From NCBI GenBank assembly GCA_037447655.1, contig JBBHKE010003068.1, positions 1 to 64,000 of the forward strand: 64,000 nucleotides of DNA, given 5' to 3'. The notes beneath the pieces are model-generated. The model was not told the origin of the DNA. It saw nothing but the letters and a program-made list of their open reading frames with translations, and did no database searches. Positions 9,072 to 21,000 of the stretch are shown piece by piece; position 1 is the first letter of the stretch, and every line of letters begins with the position of its first letter. The stretch comes from Zygnema cylindricum. Taxonomy: Eukaryota; Streptophyta; Zygnematophyceae; Zygnematales; Zygnemataceae. The translations under genes were made by a program, and so were the position numbers.

Positions 9072-12000
9072 ATGGCAACAGCAGCTGCAGCATCTGCGTC
9101 TTTATCGGCCTCTGCTTGGGCAAGTTCGAGAGGTTTGCAGGTACTTTCCCCCTTGTATTACTGGTGATTATATTTCTGATATCAGTATTGATTACGTTTG
9201 TAGCGGATGGTGTGATCTAAGAATTGTAGATTCAAACCTGATGAGCAGATGTCAAGCTCTAATATATTTCGAGTACTTGCCCTTTTACAGTCTCCATTTT
9301 GTAGATCAATAGAGTTTTAACGTCATTTGTTTTATTATCTTGCTGTTATTTTTGCAGGGATCAGTGTCAGGAACTTTTTTTACCGGTGTCTCTAAGCTTG
9401 AAGTTGCTACTTTGAAGCACCAGGTACCCTGTAGCTCATTAGTGAATTTAAAGCAGGCGAGTTTCAGAGGATTCATTAGCCGAAGGAGTTTTGGAAAATC
9501 ATCATTGATAGTTGCTGCAGCCGGAGGGGAAAGGCAGCCGTGGGATTTTGGCCGTTTTTTGCAAACAGTTTTTTACTTCAACGAACCCCCTTCTTTGGAA
9601 AAGGTGAGCGAGGTTATTTTGGAGCTAAACTCGGTCAATCAAAACTAAGCAGGGTTTGAGCTCTATTCTAACGTGCTACACACTGTACTTTTCTTGTGTA
9701 CCTTCTTTTTACTTTTCTAGTGTTTTTTTTTTTTTCACCCCCTTGTGTATTTTTTTCACCCCCTTGTGTATTTTTTTCACAAGAATGCTTCATTTCTTGT
9801 AATAAGAGAGGTGTTTTTTTTTTGTTGTGTATCACTGGTCAATGTCGCTAACGTAATTTTTATAATACAGTTTACTTGCTTTTGCATTTAGGTTTAAGTT
9901 GCGATTGGTTTAAGCTACGCAGGAATCTTTAGTTCTAAACCGAAATGAATACCAATTATACCAATTTAGTGCAGAGTGACATGATTAATTCAGTACCACT
10001 CCCTTAAATTGTGTTATTAACTCCATTTTATGATTTCGGTCAAAAAAAGTCACTCGAATTAGTGTTATTATCACTAAAAGTGATAGGCGGTGTATCTCAT
10101 TGTTCTTGACATGTTGCTGCTGACTCAGCAATATTATTGTTGGCTCAGTTTGACAGCATTTAACCCTATAGTCTCATGATGAGTTTTCCGTAACATAGGT
10201 GTTTAGGGTGCTGAGTTTTACTCCTTGCCAAGTCAAGTTCATGACCTGAATTTGAAAGGTTTTTTCACACAGACATTTATTCGCCAATTTGAAGACTTTG
10301 CCATTTTGAAGACCCACCTGACAATTTTAGTAAACCCGGCTGAGATGTCTGTGTAAAACGATGGATGTGGTGCATATGGATGTTTTACCACAGTTACATA
10401 TATATTTAAGAAGGTTGTAGTATGGGTCCTCGCACAGAAACGCGAATGTCTGTTCGTTGCAAAGTTAAACCATTGTATTTACTTACAAGGGGCTAAAGGC
10501 TGCACAAAACCTGAATAGATTTTTGTGTTGCAGGATATTATTCAAATTCGTAAAAGTAACATGTTTTTTAGCATTTTTTTTGGGTAAGATAAATTTGAGG
10601 CTTCCACTTCAAGCTGGAACTGTACACTGCGAATCGCTATTAGCGTACATGACGCTAATTGGGGTACCTCTTTTTTTTCGGCAAATTCTCAAATAGAATA
10701 AAGTACGCTAAATGTTTCTGAACGTTATTTGAGGTACCCCGCTCAATACGGTTCATAACTGTAATTTAGTGCCCTTTTAAATAGTGTGCTGTACGGAGTG
10801 TCAGATCCGTACTATTCCGTACCTTTTTTAAATATAAAAGTACAGAAAATATAATAATATGTAATTGCGTAAATATTTTCCGGCATACGCGGATGTCAAA
10901 AAAACGCGACGGCGTACGATTTGAACAATTTCGTACATCCACATGTTTTAGTGTGGACATATTATGTGCCGAAATTTTTTACAAAGCAGTTTACAAATTA
11001 GAGTTAATGATAAATTAGTATCATTGTGTACCCTAAAAAACCCAATTTACCGTAAAGTACGCTAATTGTTTCATTACGCTATCTATTTTATTACGCTAAT
11101 AGCGATTCACGGTGTAGTTTTGAGCAATTCTGTTCACCTTTAAACATGGCAAACTTCACTTTCCAAATCATTGTTACTTTGGCTGGCATTTCTTGTGCAG
11201 GTGTTTGGTACATTCATGCAAAAGCTTACAGGGGCCTCGCAGGAGACTGGTCAGACAAAGAATGGGCCAGGTGAAGTAGTATTGGTGGTGGGGGCCACTG
11301 GGGGCGTTGGTAAGAGAGTGGTTGATGAGCTCAAGAAAAACGGTTATACAGTCAGGGCAATGGTGAGTCGTCTCCTTTTTACACGATAAACAATTGTTTT
11401 TTGCTTGTTTGTTCTTGTCAAAAAAGGAGGGAGTATTTTTCCTTGCATGGCGCCCCTGACTTTTGTAACGTTACCATTAAGGGCTCAGGAAATGTATTAT
11501 TAATTTGATGTCAATTTTTTGTAATTGTGTTTTTCCAGTATTGTGATTTTGTGTACTATGGTGAAATGAGAAAAAGTAGAAGGTTCTTTTCCGGTTTTAT
11601 GCTTTTAGTCACCATTTAATCCACCCTTGAAGTGAGCAAACATCAAATTAATGGGACAAGGCTGTCCTCAATTGTCGATTCCATCTGCTTCTCAAGTTAT
11701 TATTTCGTCCATAAATAACAGATAATTACTTACTTGTCACCTATATATTTGATGCGGTGAACAGGTTCGCAATGTGGAAAAGGCTCAACGTCTTCTTGGG
11801 CCTGATGTTGAGATTGTGAGTTTCTTTTGTTGTTAGATGGACAATAGCCACACTCTATAGTGCAGTGGATTTCCTTTTCCTTACATATTTCAACATTTTT
11901 GTTTCCGTTTGTCTTAATGCAAAATTCTCAATACAAAGCTCATGTGATATGGGTTATTTGGTAAATGCCAAGGACAATGAAGTTCTGGATGTGGATGGAT

Positions 12001-15000
12001 ATGCATTATTTTGGTTCCTTTCCAATTCACGTACCATGTGGTATACTTAATTAAAAGAGTTGATTGGCGTGGCAGCAAATCAGTTTACTCTCTGTTTTTT
12101 TTTTTGTTGCTAAGTAGCTGCCAATCTTATTGGCCCATAGCCTCTATATCAAGCCCAATGGCGATCTTTGAATGTAAAACTCGGCTTAAGTTGCAGGAGA
12201 TTATTGTTCTGTGGTATATTTACAAATTTGTTAAGTACACCTGACTGAGAAATGTCATTTTTTTAATTACAATAATGGTAATTTGTGATCTTAATAGCTC
12301 TTAGGAGGTAAATGCTAATTGCTCCTCACTGTTAAGAACCAAACGACATAATAACAAATAGAAAAGAAAAATGTGCATTGTCAGCCTTGAAGTTGTTCTA
12401 GTGGTTTTGCGCAGGTCACCGCAGACCTTACACAGAAGCAGACTCTTCTTCCTGAATTTTTTGCCGGCGTGACTCGGGTGATTAACTGCTCGGCAGTACT
12501 TGTGGGACCTAAGGAAGGTGACACAGCGGATCGCCAAAAGTACTATCAGGTAAAATTTTGTCAAGAAGAAATGTGTGGAAAATGGTTCATATCTATTTCA
12601 CTTTTTACATAAACCAGTGATACAATATATTGTCAATGCTTTGTCTAAGCAATGCATCTTAGGCTTATTAATGTTCATCATCATGGATAATTTCAAATAT
12701 TGTATGGGATATCTATGTCTTATTTATCCTATATATATGAGATGATTTAAACACATCTAGATATCCCTCTATGATAACATAAAAGAAGTGCCAGTACACC
12801 TAAGAGATGCTTTGCTTACACATAATATAATATATTTACGTATGTGTGTACGCATGTGTGTACATAAATGTGTGTCAGTGTGAGTGTGTCGGTTTCTGAA
12901 TAAAAATCTCATTAAAATAAAAACAAGAAATGGTATGATAATTATGCTGCTGAAGAGCAGATTACTTGTAATTGGAAATCCAGGTATTGGGATGTGTGGG
13001 AGTAGTATTTGCGGGGGACTCTTATTTCATTTTTATGAGAATGTCATAATTGAAAAATTTGAATGTGGCAGTTGCTCTAGTGTACGGACAAAGTTGAGTT
13101 AATGGGGTTCCTAGGTCACTTTAATTATATAAGAGCAACCAAGTAACAATACTAACGTGATGTACATTTTAGTGAAATAGTGAGGGTATGTGAAACACAC
13201 AGCATTGCACACTTTGTACTGTTGTAATTGAAGTTGATGTTACTTTATTCCTATTACATGCACATCCTTGAGTTTTTTTTACTCTTTATTGTGAGTAAAA
13301 TACTTCACATCTCTCCTTCAGGTATTATACCACCGAAAGCTTACATTACTGGAGTTGCAGTTATAAGTTCTCTGTTGTTGTCTGTTGTCGTCTAATCCTC
13401 TTCTTTGTCTGACCTGCAAGTCGAGCCTCATGATTTGCTTGCTTCAAATACTTATTGTTGACAATGTGCTTGCCAACACGAAAACTGTGCTTCGGCACTA
13501 TTTTCAGCGCTAGATTTGACATACAGATCATCATAGAAAATTACGGTGAGTATTACTCTTGCAATATAAGGTGGGTGTTGGTTTGTTGTCGGTGGTTTGC
13601 GAACTCTTCTTAGAACCTTTGGCGGTTCTATTGGTTGAAACTCCTTTGGTCTGCAACAAGTTAGTGCTTTTATGAGGGCTTGGTTCCGATAAGCCTGCCA
13701 GTAGATAAATTTAAGGGGATCACTACGACTCTTGGAAAGGATGTTTTATCATAATAGCCATGGAATTGGTCGTAAACTGCCCAATCGAAAATCGGATGTG
13801 TGTCCACAAGGAAAAGATGCTTTAAGTGGCGAAAAAACTTTAGCACTAATAGCGATACACGGTGTACTTGACTGGCGGCCTGGTAAATTATATATTGAAA
13901 TCTGGAACTTTCTAATTTTCGTTTTGGTATCCAGTTTTGTGTTAACCCAAGGTCCTGAAAAGCTGAAATTTGCTTTGTTGCTCGTCTGTTCTGCAGGGGA
14001 TCAAGTTCTTTGATCCAGAGGTGGGCATTTCATCCACTTCGATTCATATCTACACTTTACCTTTAGTTAATTAGCTGGTAAGGACAGGATCATGTGTTTA
14101 GCTGTGACCACTGGGTAAGAGGATTTGAATATATTCTGTTTTTAATTGGATGACTGTGTTTTTTCAATTAACCAAACCAACTGCATTTTGAAAGGCATTC
14201 GCGAGTAGGACATTTAAGTTATTATTTTACGTTATTTATTTTGGATGCCTCCTTCCAGGAGTTAGAATAATATTTTTTTATGTTATTTACAAAAGGAATA
14301 AAGCGGACCTTTGCTGACTCAGATCCTTTTTTTTGTAAAGTCATGAATTTAAACCTTTGTAATATGGCGACCTGGCAAGACAAATAAATTGCTAGATAAA
14401 GTTTCTGATATGGTTGAGATCTGAGTTGCATTTTAGTTTTCCAGCACGTTTAAGTAGGGCATGCTTGAGATTTCACTTTTGTGGGTCAAGGGAAAGTGGT
14501 TTATATGCCAAAAAATCTAATAAATGATATGATGCTAAACTTCCACTATCGTGCAGTTGAATTTATTACTGAATTTATTGCCTTTTGGGACCTGGTAGTG
14601 GATGTTTGAATGTTGCCAAGAAATATTTGATACTTTGAGCAATGTAGAATAATTTAGCACTTTAATAAGTTCTTTTTTTTCGGGAGAACAGATTAAGGGG
14701 GATACTCCTGAAGCTGTCGAGTATAAGGGCATGCAAAATATTTTTGCTGCATTGGAGTCCCACTTGGGATTGCAAGAGGGTCGTACACTCTTTTCTGTGG
14801 CTGGTATGTGCTTAATTATTATTGTTTAATGTAGAAAACAAGTTTTACTTGTGTGGTTTTAATTTTTTTTTCTTTCTTCTGTATCCTACAAGCGTCACGT
14901 GCATTATTTTCCAGCTTTTAAATCTCTTAATTTTCGGCCAATTATCTAATGGGTTCTCTGTTTTATTTGTCCAAGAATGGGCAAGCAGTTTGCCAGTATT

Positions 15001-18000
15001 CTGGAGAGTGAATGAGGCTGAAGTTTGTAAATTTTTTGGGGGTTGTTGTTTTTCCTTTTTTTCAATTGGTGCAGATAGTGGACTGCCTGTGGGCCCTGCA
15101 TGGGGAGCACTTGATGATGTAGTGATGGGAGGTGTTAGTCAGAGTGGACTTCAGATTGATCCTTCAGGCGGCGAAAATGGCAAAGCTGTCGGTCTTTTTA
15201 AAGGTATGAAATTACATTTTTTTCTTCATTATGGCTACCAGGAACTGGTCATGCCTGAATAAGATGTGTATGGTTTCTGCATGCTGGACTTCTATTGAAC
15301 CACCAAATAAACTGTAAATGTTTCTGTAGATTGCAGTCAATTTGTTTTCCTGGGGACTCCACTTGCTATCTGTGATTGGGATCGAGGCAGTTTCTCCCTC
15401 CCTCCCTCCCTCCCTCCCGCCCTCCCCCCTGGGAACCCTCCCTCCCTCCCTCCCTCCCTCCCTCCCTCCCTCCCTCCCTCCCTCCCTCCCTCCCTCCCTC
15501 TCCCCTCCCTCCCTCCCTCTCCCCCCCCCCTCCCGCCCTCCTCCCTGGGAACTGCACCTGCACCTGCTATCTGTCATTTGTTGGAGAACTGTCCACTTTG
15601 GACTCCACACGTGTGTATCGCGCTGTAAGCTGGTTTTTCAGTGCGCCACTCATAGCCGTATAAATTCGGTATTAGGCGCTTGCGTACACATCGGCCGGGT
15701 AGCTCAGTTGGTAGAGCTAGTGTACGGTTTGCACAGGTCCCGGGTTCGATCCCCGGCTTGGCCATTTTCCAAAGTTAACACTTTGGCGCCCTTGCGATAA
15801 GTTGAATATCGCCGATTTCTAACATGGTATCAGAGCCAGGGGGCGATGGCAAGCCACACGAGATGGAGTACATCGTGAGGGGGCGTGTGGAGAACTGTCC
15901 ACTTTGGACTCCACACGTGTGTATCGCGCTGTAAGCTGGTTCGCCAGTGCGCCGCTCATTGCCGTATAAATTCGGTATTAGGCGCTTGCGTGCACATCGG
16001 CCGGGTAGCTCAGTTGGTAGAGCTAGTGTACGGTTCACACAGGTCCCGGGTTCGATCCCCGGCTTGGCCATTTTTCCAAAGTTAACACTTTGGCGCCCTT
16101 GCGATAAGTTGAATATCGCCGATTTCTAACATCATTGTGATTGAGGCAATCCACTAAGGTTGAGAACCTGGTCGTAAGTGGTGAATGGCAGAAACAAATG
16201 TTGGACAGTGTAAATTACACTGCCCATCGCTGTTAGAGGATTTGTTAGTGTAAATGTGAAATGAGACAGCATTGTATTAATTTCGTGTAGGAAATGTTGG
16301 CACATTGTAGTCTATTCCCTTGAATATGTAGTTAATACCATTTTATGGTTTTCGGCCAAAAAAAATAGGAACCAAAGTAATGTTATTTATTCTTAACAGC
16401 GATGGGCCATGTAGCAGTAAGCACTGTTACTAGTACTCAGCTTGCCTGCAGTAGAATCTTTCAGGCGTTTATTATTGTAGTTTAAAGGCTTATAGCATTT
16501 ACCCAAATGCATTTCTACTTGAGCTTTTCATTTGTAGAATGTTAGGGTGAGTACCCATGAGACAAAATCCAGTGCACAAATTTTCCGTACACGAATTTCT
16601 AAGTGTCCCAATCGTTGTTGTTCAAATCGTGCGATTTTTTCCTTTTTTCCAATTGCTATATATAATTTGTGACTGTTGGAAAAAATCGCAAAAAATCGCA
16701 ATGTACTTTTTGTTCGGTAAACTGGTCGGACATTTTACAGACATATATGGAATTATACGGAAAATGTACGGACTTTTACGAAAAGATACGCTGCACTTCG
16801 TAGTACTTTCTGTCTGATAAGCTATACACAAATTTAACGGGAAACGTACAAAATTGTACCAAATATGTACATAATAATACGAAAAGATACGAAAACTTAC
16901 AAAAAATGTACAAATTGCGATACATGTAAAATTATTTTTTGTTTACATGTCGGAATAGTACGGAAGAAAAAAATAATTAACCATTTTTACGATTGCGTTC
17001 GTTACGTATAATTCGTCGCGACTGAATCGTTCGCAATAAACGGTGTGAACAACTATGGTCCCAATGTGGTCTAGGTTAAGTACAGTACGTACTGCGAACC
17101 TTGGGTTTTTTCGCACGCGCGAACACGTTGATTGGGGCCACATCTCGTTTTCTCCGCGCGACCGTATGTTTAGGGTTATTTTATTTTTGTCTTGTTTTAT
17201 TTTTATTAAAAAAACACAAATATAAACCCTATTGCGATACCTAATTACGGCGTGTGGGACTTTTACGTTACGGTGTGGACACTAATGTTGAGTATTGAGG
17301 ACCTTTTGCCGATATTCGATATAAATCAAATTTCAGGTACCCGATAATCGATATATCTCTTCGATATATCGAAAATCAAAATATCGTCGATATATCGTAT
17401 CGTCGATAAATCGAGGCATTTAAAAAAAGAAAATGAATATTTTCACAGGTCTCCAAAGTCACGAGCCTTCGGACAAGGTGAATGTAAAATCTTTGCTGAA
17501 AAGAAATACGGTTTTTTTATGAAAGTCACCAAAGTGAAAGAGCTCTCTGAGGTACATTGACGCGGTACACTTATGAAGTACATGTACGTAATAACGCAAG
17601 TACGGAGTTCCATACGAAAATGGTCGGTTCTCAAATCTTTGACGATTTTAGAGATTTTATCATCAACTTACAAGGAACCACTCAAAACAAAACATGTATG
17701 TAAAAACTTGTTTACAAAAGATACACAATGTTAACCGAGGCCTCTGTAATACAATTTTTTTGTTGTCTGTACTATTACACAGACCTCCTCGTGTAACCAT
17801 ACCCTAAATAATTAATTATATGATTAAAGAATTTGTACTTTTTTGTCGGTTACATTTTGCGGCGTCTACCTTTAAGTCAAGGAACAAAAATCACGTCGTA
17901 CGTGGCATATCAGACAATTTGTATTTTTCGCTAAAATAACATATCATTTTAAAATATTTAAATATTAAATATTAAATATTAAATTTAAAAAATACTATAT

Positions 18001-21000
18001 ACCGCAATATATATATCGCGATAATTTATGTTGGTCTCGGTACGGTATATCGAGGATTCTACTCGATCGATATTCGATATATCGAATATTGAAATCATCG
18101 CGATATGAATTTACTGTTGGAGAACTGTCCACTTTGGACTCCACACGTGTGTATCGCGCTGTAAGCTGGTTCGCCAGTGCGCCACTCATAGCCGTATAAA
18201 TTTGGTATTAGGCGCTTGCGTACACATCGGCCGGGTAGCTCAGTTGGTAGAGCTAGTGTACGGTTTGCACAGGTCCCGGGTTCGATCCCCGGCTTGGCCA
18301 TTTTCCAAAGTTAACACTTTGGCGCCCTTGCGATAAGTTGAATATCGCCGATTTCTAACATCATTGTGATTGAGGCAATCCACTAAGGTTGAGAACCTGG
18401 TCGTAAGTGGTGAATGGCAGAAACAAATGTTGGACAGTGTAAATTACACTGCCCATCGCTGTTAGAGGATTTGTTAGTGTAAATGTGAAATGAGACAGCA
18501 TTGTATTAATTTCGTGTAGGAAATGTTGGCACATTGTAGTCTATTCCCTTGAATATGTAGTTAATACCATTTTATGGTTTTCGGCCAAAAAAAATAGGAA
18601 CCAAAGTAATGTTATTTATTCTTAACAGCGATGGGCCATGTAGCAGTAAGCACTGTTACTAGTACTCAGCTTGCCTGCAGTAGAATCTTTCAGGCATTTA
18701 TTATTGTAGTTTAAAGGCTTATAGCATTTACCAAAATGCATTTCTACTTGAGCTTTTCATTTGTAGAATGTTAGGGTGAGTACCCATGAGACAAAATCCA
18801 GTGCAAAAATACTGTTTAGTGAATTTATACGGTATCCGGACGTTGTTGCGAAAGTTTTTTTCACAGTTTTTGCCTGATGTGCTTTATAGAGCAGTATCTG
18901 GCAATGTACGTCTTGTTTTTGCGATTAGTTTACTTGAAAAAAAAATGGGCTATGAGGGAACGTCCACCTCTTCAGGATCAATCAGTTAGATATCAGGTAT
19001 TTCAGGTTTTTTGGGCAAATAAAAAGATTGTGTTAAAGCAAAGTATAGGATGAATGTCTTAAATTTTGAGTATGCGCAGACATCTTTGTCTTGCCTTTTC
19101 TGACAGATGATTGACTTTCTGGCATAGCGCTGTACGAGTGATGCATAAGTTTTCTGTATTTTTTCCTAGCATACTTTCATCCGTTTCATACTTTACTCGT
19201 TGCAGTTGAGTACTAAAATTGGATACTGCAGATTTCTTATGGGTAGTTCTGAATTGCATTCATGGTTGCTGAATGTTCCCCTATGTGTGACTTTCAGCTG
19301 TGATTTTGCTGGTTGATGAAATTCTGTAATAATCTTTTATATGAGCTGCGGATGGTTGCTGAGGCAGGTTTGGTGTCAACTGACAATAATGGAGGGTTTG
19401 CTAGTATACGCACTAAGGTGAGATTTTTGAGGAAGTAAATGATAAGCTCACTGGATTGTGAAACTTGACGTTCATATCAAAGAATTTTATTCACTGTGGA
19501 GTGATGGCCTTTTCTACTCAGCAAATAGGAGTAATGCATGAAGGTGATGTATTTATATATGCTGTTAGAATAATTTAAACACCTCAGCCAAAGACATGTA
19601 ATATTTGCACAGAGGGACAAGTGGAGTGTCAAGTTACATCCAGTCACACTAGGTGTGAGAGTTGTCTGCAGAATTTTTCACCGCTGGAGGATTTGACTGC
19701 ATACGAAGGTTTAGAACTGCGGGTCAAGGGGAATGGTCGTCGATATAAGCTGATTGTGCGTACGACAACTGATTGGGATGCTGTGGGTTACACCACTAGC
19801 TTCGACACCCAAGCTGGTGAATGGCAAACGGTAGGTCTGAGGTTACAAGTATTTTGCAGTATTATTTCATTTTTTTGCATAAGAAATAGTTAAACGTCCA
19901 GCCTTGCATGAACTGCAAGACCTGAACCTGATTCTTCGACAGTAGTACATCTCTGGGTATATTGTGCCCCTTTATTTGACATCTTGCATATCAGGTGTTT
20001 GGATGTCTTGTATGCCTTGTCATTGTCTCGTTTTTAACATTTGTAGTCAGAAAGGTTACTTAATAGTCGAGCATTCTTCCTTTACATATCAGCATGAATC
20101 TGATAAAAAAATAAGATTGTTCATGGAGGCAAAACCCTTGAAGTAACCACAACCATCAATGTTTTGGTAGGGGAAACTGAATGTTTGTTTATATCTCTGC
20201 TGTTGCTTGGTAAGATTGTACTTTAGGCTCGCCATGTGATTGAGCACGTCACAATGTAATCCTGTAGTTCAGGTTGTGTTTTTTTTTCAGTTATTTATTT
20301 AGTCAGGTTTTTTCTCAATTGTAACTGTGGAACTTGTAAAGCTCAGGGCAAGTCGGACCGGGAATGACATTGCCAGCTTTACGTTCTATTATATACATCG
20401 TAGCCTTCCGGTTGCATTTTATTGTCTGTGACATTGATTTGAGCCCTATTCTCTCTTGCTGGTGTGGGGTGTATCAGGCACATATCTGTGCATTTTAATT
20501 GCTTCCTTTCTATAAAAGCCCTTAATCTATGTACTCCTGTGCGAAACATGTTCCTAACGTTTTTGATGAAAATATGGAACTTTGGAGCTTATGTGGATGC
20601 TTTATTTGGGACTCGGGTGTATCGTATTTTCCTTTTAGGAATTTGTCTACCCACTCAAACTAGGCAATTTACGGTATAGAAGTCCTGGATGTACGTTTGT
20701 ATTTCCCCCCTTAGGATTTTCTTTAGACTAAAGAGGTCCTAAATCTGTTCTATTTTTTTGAGTGACTGGAATCTGCAGGTACGCCTGCCCTTTTCGGAAT
20801 TTATTCCTGTCTTCCGTGCACGTACTGTACCTGACTGTCCTCCACTAAACAAAGCTAGCATTGCATCATTGCAGGTAAGATCTCTGGTTTTTCCGTTTTC
20901 TCTTTGTTTTCTGGATGTTTGTGCTAGCTGGAACCATTCTCGTTATCAGAGTGTATGAAGATGCGAGTTTGTTGTTTTGGTCATTTGTCTCTGGTAGTTT

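Larger units (their letters stand above)
5865..9996 (+). repeat. Tandem duplication, unit B
   Basis: Second copy of the RPF1-HCF173 junction. It starts in the CT tract of an RPF1 intron and ends at 9996 in HCF173 intron 2, after which the sequence continues as unique intron. It lacks all the insertions of unit A, so it shows the empty target sites. By eye the stretch 6789-8847 differs from unit A at roughly one base in ten with many small indels, whereas 8848-9996 is almost identical to 4640-5864. Confidence 0.93.
15579..16131 (+). mobile_element. TRIM-type LTR retrotransposon with tRNA-like gene in each LTR
   Basis: Two 246-bp LTRs, 15579-15824 and 15886-16131, begin TG and end CA and flank a 61-bp interior. 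Immediately after the left LTR, TGGTATCAGAGCCAGG (15825-15840) is complementary to the 3' end of initiator methionine tRNA, the usual primer-binding site of plant LTR elements. A purine-rich GTGAGGGGGCG stretch precedes the right LTR. The 5-bp target duplication TCATT is at 15574-15578 and 16132-16136. There is no gag or pol, so it is a terminal-repeat retrotransposon in miniature. Each LTR contains a tRNA-like sequence and a TATAAAT box. It sits in HCF173 intron 8, sense orientation. Confidence 0.88.
15886..16576 (+). repeat. Local duplication in HCF173 intron 8, left copy
   Basis: 691 bp comprising the right LTR of the TRIM and 445 bp of flank, matched at 18115-18805 with the same length. 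Identity past the LTR is nearly complete. Intervening DNA (16577-18114) consists of two other repeats. Confidence 0.9.
18115..18805 (+). repeat. Local duplication in HCF173 intron 8, right copy
   Basis: Partner of 15886-16576. The match ends at the word AGTGCA (18800-18805); downstream sequence is the unique remainder of the intron. Confidence 0.9.

Noticed and set aside
15212-15610. Long glycine/arginine-rich and proline-rich frames over the TCCC tract
   Set aside because: Simple-sequence translation on both strands of a microsatellite inside an intron.
15574-15765. Minus-strand frames reading MAKPGIEPGTC across the repeats at 15.7, 16.0 and 18.2 kb
   Set aside because: They are translations of the antisense of the tRNA-like T arm and appear identically in every LTR copy. 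There is no protein domain.
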